A stretch of 64,000 bases of DNA, from contig NZ_QLSZ01000004.1 in assembly GCF_003268855.1 (NCBI RefSeq), positions 1 through 64,000 of the forward strand, in the 5' to 3' direction. This document shows positions 55,401 through 62,104 of this stretch, piece after piece. Positions within the stretch are counted from its first letter, which is position 1. Each line of letters begins with the position of its first letter. The stretch is from Flavobacterium aciduliphilum. Its GTDB lineage: Bacteria > Bacteroidota > Bacteroidia > Flavobacteriales > Flavobacteriaceae. The translations under genes were made by a program, and so were the position numbers. The notes beneath the pieces are model-generated. The model was not told the origin of the DNA and did not search any database. It saw only the letters and a list, made by a program, of their open reading frames with translations.

Positions 55401-55866
55401 TGCTGATATTTCCCGAACGCAATCGAGTAGTATTTCTGACACCTATACTAGTAGAAATTATCAGTTAAAAAGCATCATATTGGCCCCAAAAGTTTCGTAT
55501 ATCTTTTCAAACAATAAAAGTTTGAGCTTGTTTTATGAATATAAAACCAAAAGCAATGCGATTAACGACCAAGAAACGTTATCCATCCAACGTTTGGGGC
55601 TTTCGTTTAACTATTCGAGCGAACGAAAAATTACCTGTACTGGAGAATTTTCTTTGTACAACAATGCTTTTATAGGCAATGCCAATACACCCGTTGCCTT
55701 TCAAATGCTCGAAGGATTACAAGCCGGAAAAAATAGTACTTGGCGGTTTTTATTGCAAAAGAATCTCACGCAATATTTAGACATCAACATCAATTATCAA
55801 GGACGAAAATCCAATTCAAGCCCTGTGATTCATACAGGAAATGTGCAACTAAGAGCTTTTTTCTAA
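52465..55866 (+). CDS. Large SprA-like outer-membrane protein of unknown function
   Basis: A 1,133-residue secreted protein. A signal peptide (about residues 1-20, ending LWAQ) leads to a ~115-residue N-terminal domain. Then comes a module with the order GSITRGVTIGNN (138-149), DFDQIFIEL-like DEFDQIFIEL, RAGDLFL, VARGHYAKS-like segment, EGNQGPYKL (268-276), SGSERVYVNG (289-298) and EYQYSDRNY (335-343). From memory, this order matches the central part of SprA, the type IX secretion translocon. The rest (about 480-1133) is dense in short aromatic-bounded strands and ends LRAFF, consistent with a large beta-barrel. At 1,133 residues it is half the size of SprA. A role in protein export or import is possible but unproven. 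Confidence 0.85.
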   Translation: MWKGSVFFFFFLFSLGLWAQDIAYPYQTKKIAFTKDTITLDATSINRSFFKVLNAQGSVIDTSFYKIDFQKSKLIFKNTYVSQDSITIRFLKFPDFLTKTYAVYDSGRIVPNEAGSLYVIKKDPVKPFKPFDGLNTSGSITRGVTIGNNQNTSVNSNLDLQITGRLSNKVSLRASIQDSNIPMQSGGYSQKLDEFDQIFIELFSDTWNIRAGDLFLENRQSQFLNFNKKVQGLSTRFRFGTKENQTDVFVAGAVVRGHYAKSSFTGQEGNQGPYKLKGTQGELYVLVISGSERVYVNGLLLKRGENNDYTIDYNAGEIKFTSLFPITSEMRIVVEYQYSDRNYTRFVTYGGVNHQAETWSLGSYIYSESDVKNQPLQQNLSADQVAILQNAGDDPSLMNAPSAYLDTYSENKILYKKITVNGVTVYQYSNNATDELYNVKFTYMGANLGNYVLSNTATIGKIYYYVPPVNGIPQGSYEPIIKLIPPTKLQIATVVGKYNPSEKTLVDFEAGVSNNDQNLFSTIDDNNNKGIASKFTLKQRVYTGTFSIDVFGNYQLVQNNFKTVERLFSIEFNRDWNITDQEGTKSIYSGGLLFDLKERGSLKYQMEKLQIGTAFSGIKHGLQGTYKAKNIQVQHLSSYLTSTGMVSNSNFFRNQSRLKYFVKKNWVGSSVRLEDNQIMTNATQQLTALSQRFSELGAFIGRGDSTRVYAEMGYLHRNNDSVQSGVLTRVNRSSSYYIKSKLIQNQKTNLSFFANYRQLRFNDATKPEEPSLNSRIVYSDSFWNQFLALNTVYETASGTIAQQEFTYLQVNPGQGIYMWNDYNGDGIQQLQEFEVAPFPDLAKYVRVFLPNQIFIKTNQNKYSQTLTINPARWNNGASLKKLLSYFYNQTALSLDRKVARTGAHFNLNPFSFSDDNLLGLNSSLRNSLFFNRGKQHHSVTYTFLESRTKSLLSIGTQENNSSSNQLQYAHLLQKSWLFNADISRTQSSSISDTYTSRNYQLKSIILAPKVSYIFSNNKSLSLFYEYKTKSNAINDQETLSIQRLGLSFNYSSERKITCTGEFSLYNNAFIGNANTPVAFQMLEGLQAGKNSTWRFLLQKNLTQYLDININYQGRKSNSSPVIHTGNVQLRAFF

Positions 55867-55872
55867 AGCAAC

Positions 55873-55904
55873 AAAAAAGTCCAACATTGCTGTTGAACTT
55901 TTTC
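55873..55904. terminator. Bidirectional terminator between the SprA-like gene and pckA
   Basis: Arms AAAAAGT-C-CAACA and TGTTG-A-ACTTTTT pair along about 12 bases with one mismatch and a 4-base loop. A-run and T-run flanks suit both convergent genes. Confidence 0.7.
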
Positions 55905-55929
55905 GCATTTTATAGTTTGTTTGTTAGTT

Positions 55930-57555
55930 TTAAATTTGAGGACCCGCTTGTACCAGATTTTTTCCTTCTTCGTTATCCGTATACTGAACAAAGTTTTTAA
56001 TGAATCGTGACGCCAAATCTTCGGCTTTAGTATGCCATTCGCTGCTATCTGAATAAGTATCTCTTGGGTCTAAAATCGCAGGATTCACATCGTGTAACGC
56101 TGTTGGAACTACAAAATTAAATACCGGGATGGTTTTGGTAGCGGCTTTTTCAATAGAACCATCTAAAATAGCGTCAATAATTGCACGGGTATCTTTTATA
56201 GAGATTCTTTTTCCAGTACCATTCCAACCTGTATTAACCATGTAGGCAGTAGCTTGATGTTCTTCCATTTTTTTCACCAATTCTTCCCCGTATTTTGTGG
56301 GGTGTAATGATAAAAATGCTTTTCCGAAACAAGCAGAAAAAGTCGGTTCTGGTTGAGTTACCCCACGTTCAGTACCTGCTAATTTTGCTGTAAAACCTGA
56401 AAGGAAATAATATTTCGTTTGTTCTGGAGTCAAAATAGACACGGGCGGCATAACTCCGAAAGCATCTGCCGTTAAGAAAATTACTTTATTGGCATGACCT
56501 GCTTTAGAAATTGGCTTAACAATATTGTGAATGTGGTCTATAGGATAAGAAACACGAGTGTTTTGAGTAACCGAACCGTCTTTAAAATCGATAACTCCAT
56601 GAGCATCAACGGTAACATTTTCTAATAATGCATTGCGTTTGATGGCACCATAAATATCGGGTTCGTTTTCTGCGCTAAGATCAATGGTTTTTGCGTAACA
56701 TCCTCCTTCAAAGTTGAATACGCCATCGTTGTCCCAGCCGTGTTCGTCATCTCCTATTAATTCACGTTTTGGATCGGTTGATAAGGTTGTTTTTCCAGTT
56801 CCTGATAATCCGAAGAAAATAGCCACATCTCCGTCTTTACCTTTGTTAGCAGAACAGTGCATGGAGGCAATCCCTTGTAGAGGTAAATAGTAATTCATCA
56901 TAGAGAACAAGCCTTTTTTCATTTCACCACCATACCAAGTTCCTCCAATCAATTGGATTTTTTCTGTAAGATTAAAAGCGATATAGACTTCAGAGTTTAA
57001 ACCGTGGTTTTTATAGTCTTTGAAACTTGTTTTCGAACCATTCATGACGATAAAATCGGGTTCACCAAAATTTTGCAATTCTTCTTCTGTAGGACGAATA
57101 AACATATTTTTTACAAAGTGCGCTTGCCATGCCACTTCCATAATAAAACGAACTTTTAATCGGGTGTTTTCATTGGCGCCACAGAAAGCGTCTACTACAT
57201 ATAGTTTTTTTCCAGACAATTGGGAAACTGTAGTTTCTTTTAATGCTTCCCAAGTGTTTTGAGAGATGGGTTTGTTATCATTTACCGCTTTTTCAGAATT
57301 CCACCAAATTGTATTTTCAGTTACAGCGTCTTTAACAATGTATTTATCTTTTGGAGAACGTCCTGTAAATTCTCCTGTCATGACATTCACTGCGCCAAGT
57401 TCGGTGAGTTGTCCTTTCTCACAGCCTTGTAAAGCATCATTTAACTCTTCATCATATAAAAATTCAAAAGAAGGATTGTATATAATTTCTTGGGTGTTTT
57501 TGATTCCATATTGTTCTAACGAAATCGATTTCGTAATTTGTGTGTAGTTATCCAT
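55930..57555 (-). CDS. pckA: Phosphoenolpyruvate carboxykinase (ATP)
   Basis: A 541-residue ATP-type PEPCK that turns oxaloacetate into phosphoenolpyruvate for gluconeogenesis. The kinase P-loop [12 protein letters not shown] (about 248-259) and substrate motif [14 protein letters not shown] (about 66-79) are present, as is the metal-binding DDEHGWD region. Length is typical. A strong -7 element and a perfect 12-base palindrome lie upstream, suggesting carbon-source control. It is monocistronic. Confidence 0.95.
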   Translation of the reverse strand: MDNYTQITKSISLEQYGIKNTQEIIYNPSFEFLYDEELNDALQGCEKGQLTELGAVNVMTGEFTGRSPKDKYIVKDAVTENTIWWNSEKAVNDNKPISQNTWEALKETTVSQLSGKKLYVVDAFCGANENTRLKVRFIMEVAWQAHFVKNMFIRPTEEELQNFGEPDFIVMNGSKTSFKDYKNHGLNSEVYIAFNLTEKIQLIGGTWYGGEMKKGLFSMMNYYLPLQGIASMHCSANKGKDGDVAIFFGLSGTGKTTLSTDPKRELIGDDEHGWDNDGVFNFEGGCYAKTIDLSAENEPDIYGAIKRNALLENVTVDAHGVIDFKDGSVTQNTRVSYPIDHIHNIVKPISKAGHANKVIFLTADAFGVMPPVSILTPEQTKYYFLSGFTAKLAGTERGVTQPEPTFSACFGKAFLSLHPTKYGEELVKKMEEHQATAYMVNTGWNGTGKRISIKDTRAIIDAILDGSIEKAATKTIPVFNFVVPTALHDVNPAILDPRDTYSDSSEWHTKAEDLASRFIKNFVQYTDNEEGKNLVQAGPQI

Positions 57556-57589
57556 AAAAAAATAGTTAGATATAATAAGTATTTGACTA

Positions 57590-57621
57590 CAAAGGTAAAA
57601 AATTATTATTACAACGTTGTA
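57590..57621 (-). promoter_or_regulatory. pckA promoter region with a perfect 12-base palindrome
   Basis: The minus strand has TACCTTTG (57590-57597), a match to TAnnTTTG. A perfect palindrome TACAACGTTGTA lies at 57610-57621, about 12 bases further upstream, where a -33 element would be. No good TTTG was found at the normal spacing, so an activator or repressor site replacing it is plausible. Confidence 0.55.
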
Positions 57622-57633
57622 GTAAACGATAAA

Positions 57634-58026
57634 TTATACTTTTTTAGTCAAAAAATGAAATAAAAGCATTCCCCAAGAAACGATTAATAGTAATCCTCCA
57701 ATGGGTGTAACGAAGCCAATTGTTTTAAAATTTATTTCATTTAAAGAATCGGTTGCAAGCAAATAAATCGATCCTGAAAAAAGAAAAACCCCTAGACTTG
57801 TGAACCAAAACACTTTTTGTTTTAGAGATTCCTGAATGGCATCGGTAAACCCTATAAAAAGAAGAAAAAGCGCATGATACATTTGGTATTTTACTCCAAC
57901 TTCAAAGGTATTAAGTTGCTCTATGGGCAATACTTTTTTTAAAGCATGAGCGCCAAAGGCTCCTAAAATAATAGCCGTCATTCCCAAAAAAGCAGCCATG
58001 GAACGTATTTTTGTATCTATATGCAT
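57634..58026 (-). CDS. DUF423 family membrane protein
   Basis: A 130-residue protein with four helices and the DUF423 signature LGAFGAHALKKVL near the N-terminus. It is the usual length. I chose ATG 58026 because its product aligns with typical family N-termini; ATG 58032 two codons earlier is equally readable. The -7 box at 58047-58054 leaves a leader of about 8-14 bases. No function is known for the family. Confidence 0.88.
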   Translation of the reverse strand: MHIDTKIRSMAAFLGMTAIILGAFGAHALKKVLPIEQLNTFEVGVKYQMYHALFLLFIGFTDAIQESLKQKVFWFTSLGVFLFSGSIYLLATDSLNEINFKTIGFVTPIGGLLLIVSWGMLLFHFLTKKV

Positions 58027-58046
58027 AAACATGGTTATTTGTCATA

Positions 58047-58054
58047 CAAAGGTA
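58047..58054 (-). promoter_or_regulatory. -7 element of the DUF423 gene
   Basis: The minus strand reads TACCTTTG, identical to the -7 of the cold-shock and pckA promoters. The leader would be very short. Confidence 0.45.
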
Positions 58055-58123
58055 TGGTATTATAGGTTAAATCCTAAAGCTATTTTTCTTTTTTAGAAAA
58101 TACCATTAACTATATTAATCCGT

Positions 58124-58131
58124 TATATTTG
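58124..58131 (+). promoter_or_regulatory. -7 element of the DUF3108 operon
   Basis: TATATTTG matches TAnnTTTG, 17 bases before the ATG. No TTTG is seen at 17-20 bases upstream. Confidence 0.5.
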
Positions 58132-58148
58132 CATGATAAAATTTAAGT

Positions 58149-58910
58149 ATGAAAAAATATCTTTTTGTTTTTAGCACACTATTGATTTTCTGCTCTTTTA
58201 CCTCAGAAAAAAGCAAAAGTATTCCTACAGGAGAAAAACTTATTTATGCAGGTTCATACAACATGAGTGGGCTCATGACACAGTTGGCTCAAGTGACTTT
58301 GTCTACTGATATCGTGACTACTTCAAAAAAATCGTATTTACATTTGAATTGCGAATTGGAAACTTTTTCTAAATGGGATCGATTTTTTAAAATCAGAGAT
58401 TTATACGAAGCTTATGTAGACCCCGCGACACTAAAACCAAGTTTATACAAAAGGAGTGTTGACGAAGGAGGTTGGACTAAAACAGAAAAATATGTCTTTA
58501 AAAACAACATTATTACAAGTACAGTTAAAAGAAAAAACAAGCCTGAAAAAGTAGCTACTTTTTCAATAAATCCAGCCACACAAGATGTCGTTTCGCTCAT
58601 GTACAAATTAAGAATGTTGGATGTGTCCAAACTAAAAAACGGACAAAGTATGGGTTTTCGAATTGTTTTTGATGAAGAAGAAATTCCAGTTACGGTAAAA
58701 ATGCTTGGAAGAGAAAGTGTTCACGCAGGAAATTTAGGCGAAAAAGAATGTTATAAACTATCTATTGGTGCCAAAACAGATGTTTTAAAAGGAAAAGATC
58801 GCAATTTAATATATTTGACTTCTGATAGTAAAAAAATACCTGTGCTAATGAAGTTCAGCATCCCTGTTGGCACTGGACAACTTACTTTAACTAGTGCTTC
58901 AGGAATTTAA
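58149..58910 (+). CDS. DUF3108 family secreted protein
   Basis: A 253-residue protein with a signal peptide (about residues 1-18). The mature part is rich in beta-strands and fits the DUF3108 family of periplasmic proteins. A signal-peptide cysteine precedes SFTS, but the spacing is not a clear lipobox. Function is unknown. It is the first gene of a likely three-gene unit with the small membrane protein and the saccharopine dehydrogenase-like gene. Confidence 0.85.
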   Translation: MKKYLFVFSTLLIFCSFTSEKSKSIPTGEKLIYAGSYNMSGLMTQLAQVTLSTDIVTTSKKSYLHLNCELETFSKWDRFFKIRDLYEAYVDPATLKPSLYKRSVDEGGWTKTEKYVFKNNIITSTVKRKNKPEKVATFSINPATQDVVSLMYKLRMLDVSKLKNGQSMGFRIVFDEEEIPVTVKMLGRESVHAGNLGEKECYKLSIGAKTDVLKGKDRNLIYLTSDSKKIPVLMKFSIPVGTGQLTLTSASGI

Positions 58911-58921
58911 TTGAGTTGCTT

Positions 58922-59248
58922 ATGAGAACATTTTTATTAATTCTTGCCATATCCTTTACCCTTTTAAGTGTCGTTTTTGCAGCACTACCCATGGATACCC
59001 TAGCGTTTGCTCCTATTTTACTAGCTTTGTTATTTATCTTTTTAGCATTTAAAAAATCGGATGTGGCACAACGAAAATTTCCAAAAAGACTTTTTATTAT
59101 TGCATACCTCTGCGCACTAATAGTTTTAGGAAAAACTTTTTTTATAAAAGATAAAGTAGCTGTCGATACGCAATTTGAACAACAGAAAAAAAACACAAAG
59201 CAAGACGCTAAAAAAGACTTAGAACAATTAGAAAAAGATTTAGAATAA
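58922..59248 (+). CDS. Small membrane protein with charged coiled-coil tail
   Basis: A 108-residue protein with three hydrophobic segments (about 3-20, 28-43 and 62-75) and a strongly charged helical tail (QQKKNTKQDAKKDLEQLEKDLE). I chose the ATG at 58922 over a TTG two codons earlier. It has no recognised family. It starts 11 bases after the DUF3108 gene and ends 5 bases before the next gene, so it is probably in the same operon. Confidence 0.78.
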   Translation: MRTFLLILAISFTLLSVVFAALPMDTLAFAPILLALLFIFLAFKKSDVAQRKFPKRLFIIAYLCALIVLGKTFFIKDKVAVDTQFEQQKKNTKQDAKKDLEQLEKDLE

Positions 59249-59253
59249 ACCCC

Positions 59254-60630
59254 ATGAGAAACATCCTAATTATAGGAGCTGGTCGTTCAGCTTCATCGTT
59301 GATACACTATTTATTAAACAAATCTGAAGCCGAAAAACTTCATCTTACCATTGGTGATCTTTCTCTAGAGTTAGCACAAAAGAAGACGCTTAACCACCCA
59401 AATGCTACCGCGTTGCAATTTGATATTACCAATGACACACAACGCCAAAAGGAAATTCAAAAAGCAGATATTGTCATCTCCATGTTACCCGCGCACATGC
59501 ACATTAATGTGGCTCAAGATTGCATCACTTATAAAAAACATCTCGTTACAGCCTCATACATCTCGGAAGACATGCAAAAATTGGATGCCGAAGCAAAAGC
59601 CAACAACTTAATTTTCATGAACGAAATTGGTTTAGACCCAGGGATTGATCACATGAGCGCCATGAAAATTATTGATGAAATACGAGCAAAAGGAGGCAAA
59701 ATGCTACTATTTGAATCCTTTTGTGGAGGCTTAGTGGCTCCTGAATCGGATACAAATCTTTGGAATTACAAATTTACATGGGCACCTCGAAATGTAGTGC
59801 TAGCAGGACAAGGGCGAGCTGCAAAATTTATACAAGAAGGCAAATACAAATACATCCCCTATACTAAACTTTTTAGGAGAACAGAATTTTTAGCTATTGA
59901 AGGGTATGGAAAATTTGAAGGGTATGCCAACAGAGACTCTTTGAAATATAGAAGTGTTTACGGTTTAGACGATGTTCTAACTTTGTATAGAGGCACTATC
60001 AGACGTGTGGGCTTTTCTAAAGCATGGAATATGTTTGTACAATTGGGGATGACAGACGATACGTATATTATGGAAAACTCAGAAAACATGAGCTTTAGAG
60101 AGTTTATCAATTCTTTTTTGCCCTATCACCCAACAGATTCTGTAGAAATAAAAACTCGTCTTGCACTGAATATTGAACAAGATGACATCATGTGGGAAAA
60201 ATTGGTAGAACTTGACATTTTTAATCCAAATAAAATAGTGGGGCTAAAAGAAGCCACTCCTGCGCAAATTTTGGAACGTATTTTAGCAGAAGCATGGGCC
60301 TTAGAACCTGACGATAAAGATATGATTGTAATGTATCATAAATTTGGCTATGAATGGAATGGTTCAGAACATCAGATAGATTCTAAAATGGTTTGTATTG
60401 GAACAGACCAAACGTATACCGCTATGGCAAAAACAGTTGGTTTACCCGTTGCTATGGCTGCGATTCATATATTAAATGGGACAATTAAAACCCCTGGTGT
60501 TCAGTTACCCATTAAAAAAGAAGTCTATGAGCCTATTCTTAAAGAACTTGAATCCTATGGCGTGACTTTCCATGAAACTGAACTTCCATACATTGGATAT
60601 AATCCTGATAAACTCACGGTATCCGTATAA
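59254..60630 (+). CDS. Saccharopine dehydrogenase-like oxidoreductase
   Basis: A 458-residue NAD(P)-binding oxidoreductase. An N-terminal Rossmann motif (IIGAGRSASSLIHYL) and the AQDCITYKKHLVTASYISEDM region match the saccharopine dehydrogenase family; the C-terminal saccharopine-type domain follows. Its likely role is lysine breakdown or synthesis through saccharopine, but related enzymes act on other substrates. It ends at a strong bidirectional terminator. Length is typical. Confidence 0.87.
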   Translation: MRNILIIGAGRSASSLIHYLLNKSEAEKLHLTIGDLSLELAQKKTLNHPNATALQFDITNDTQRQKEIQKADIVISMLPAHMHINVAQDCITYKKHLVTASYISEDMQKLDAEAKANNLIFMNEIGLDPGIDHMSAMKIIDEIRAKGGKMLLFESFCGGLVAPESDTNLWNYKFTWAPRNVVLAGQGRAAKFIQEGKYKYIPYTKLFRRTEFLAIEGYGKFEGYANRDSLKYRSVYGLDDVLTLYRGTIRRVGFSKAWNMFVQLGMTDDTYIMENSENMSFREFINSFLPYHPTDSVEIKTRLALNIEQDDIMWEKLVELDIFNPNKIVGLKEATPAQILERILAEAWALEPDDKDMIVMYHKFGYEWNGSEHQIDSKMVCIGTDQTYTAMAKTVGLPVAMAAIHILNGTIKTPGVQLPIKKEVYEPILKELESYGVTFHETELPYIGYNPDKLTVSV

Positions 60631-60633
60631 AAG

Positions 60634-60664
60634 AAAAGGGTGTTTTAAAAACACCCTTTTCTTT
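60634..60664. terminator. Bidirectional terminator between the dehydrogenase and efflux genes
   Basis: AAAAGGGTGTTTT and AAAACACCCTTTT form a perfect 13-base inverted repeat with almost no spacer, followed by CTTTTATTTT. It ends the plus-strand operon and the minus-strand efflux operon. Confidence 0.8.
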
Positions 60665-60670
60665 TATTTT

Positions 60671-62104
60671 CTATTTCCAACCACCACCAAGGTTTCTATA
60701 AATATGAACCACGGCATTTAGTTGTTCTTTCTTGACATCAATCAATTCGAGTTGTGCAGCTAAAACATCACGTTGGGTCATCAATACTTCAAAGTAGTCA
60801 ACCCGTGCTGCTTTAAACAAATCGTTCGATGATTCAATTGCTTTATTTAAGGCATCTACTTGTTTCGATTTTAAAGCATAACTTTTATCTAGATTATATA
60901 CTTTAGCCATTTGAGTAGAAACTTCAAAATACGCATTCAAAATAGTTTTCTCGTAGTTATACAAAGCCTGCAACTGACGTGCGTTGGCATTTTTGAATTC
61001 GGCTTTAATAGCATTTCTATTGATAAGTGGTCCTGCAATATCTCCCGCTAAAGAGTATAATAAAGATTCAGGAAATGTAAACAAATAGGAAGGTTTAAAC
61101 GCTTGAAAACCAAGCGAAGCAGAGATATCTAAGGATGGATAAAATTCAGCACGAGCTACTTTTACGTCTAGTTTAGCTGCTGCCAATTCCAATTCAGCTT
61201 GTTTTATATCAGGACGATTCGCTAACAATTGTGAAGGAATTCCTGTATTTACGGTTTCAGGAACTAAATTCATAAATGTCGATTTTTCCCTTTTTATAAC
61301 TTGAGGGTATCTTCCTAATAAGAAGTTGATTTTATTTTCTGTTTCCTTTATTTCCTGTAGGATTTCGTATTCCATATTTTGGGAAGACAATACTTCAGCT
61401 TGGAATTTTTGAACAGCCAATTCAGTTGCTCTAGCCGCTTCTTTTTGAACTTTAACAATCTCTAAAGCATTTTGCTGAAGCTTAATATTTTGTCTAACAA
61501 TTTCTAATTGGTTGTCCAAAGCCACCAATTCATAATAAGAACTGGCTACTTCAGCTACAAGATTAGTAATTACAAAATTTTTTCCTTCAACAGTAGACAA
61601 ATAGCGATTTACCGCTGCTTTTTTAGAATTTCTGAGTTTCTTCCAAATATCAACTTCCCAATTTGCATAAAAAGACATATTGTAATCTCTCAAAACATCG
61701 GGCACAGGTTCTCCTGGTGTAATATCTGTAGAAGCATCTCCGGCTCCTTGACTGGTATATCGTCCTACTTTTTCAACTCCAGTTCCTCCTCCTATTCCAA
61801 CGGTAGGTAATAAAGCACCTTTTCTAACTCTGATATCATTTTTAGCAATTTCAATCTCTTGCAAAGTAATGAGCAATTCTTGATTGTTTTTAAGAGCCAC
61901 ATCGATCAAATCAGATAGGTTTTTATCCTTAAAAAAGTTTTTCCAAGGAGTCATAGACATGTTGGTAGTATCCTTACTACTAGCATACGAATCTGGTAAT
62001 GATGCACTAACAGGATTTGGCGCAATAGCAGGAGCCTTACAACTTACAACTGCTAGACCTATCCCTAACGAAATAATGAATTGATATAATTTGAATTTAT
62101 TCAT
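60671..62104 (-). CDS. Outer-membrane efflux lipoprotein (OprM/NodT type)
   Basis: A 477-residue outer-membrane channel lipoprotein. A signal peptide of about 22 residues ends in a lipobox VVSC (Cys22), and two OEP domains with long helical stretches follow. It is the exit duct of an RND system. Its first 8 bases overlap the stop of the upstream RND gene, so the two are translationally coupled. It is a different subfamily from the first, non-lipidated TolC in this window. Confidence 0.92.
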   Translation of the reverse strand: MNKFKLYQFIISLGIGLAVVSCKAPAIAPNPVSASLPDSYASSKDTTNMSMTPWKNFFKDKNLSDLIDVALKNNQELLITLQEIEIAKNDIRVRKGALLPTVGIGGGTGVEKVGRYTSQGAGDASTDITPGEPVPDVLRDYNMSFYANWEVDIWKKLRNSKKAAVNRYLSTVEGKNFVITNLVAEVASSYYELVALDNQLEIVRQNIKLQQNALEIVKVQKEAARATELAVQKFQAEVLSSQNMEYEILQEIKETENKINFLLGRYPQVIKREKSTFMNLVPETVNTGIPSQLLANRPDIKQAELELAAAKLDVKVARAEFYPSLDISASLGFQAFKPSYLFTFPESLLYSLAGDIAGPLINRNAIKAEFKNANARQLQALYNYEKTILNAYFEVSTQMAKVYNLDKSYALKSKQVDALNKAIESSNDLFKAARVDYFEVLMTQRDVLAAQLELIDVKKEQLNAVVHIYRNLGGGWK

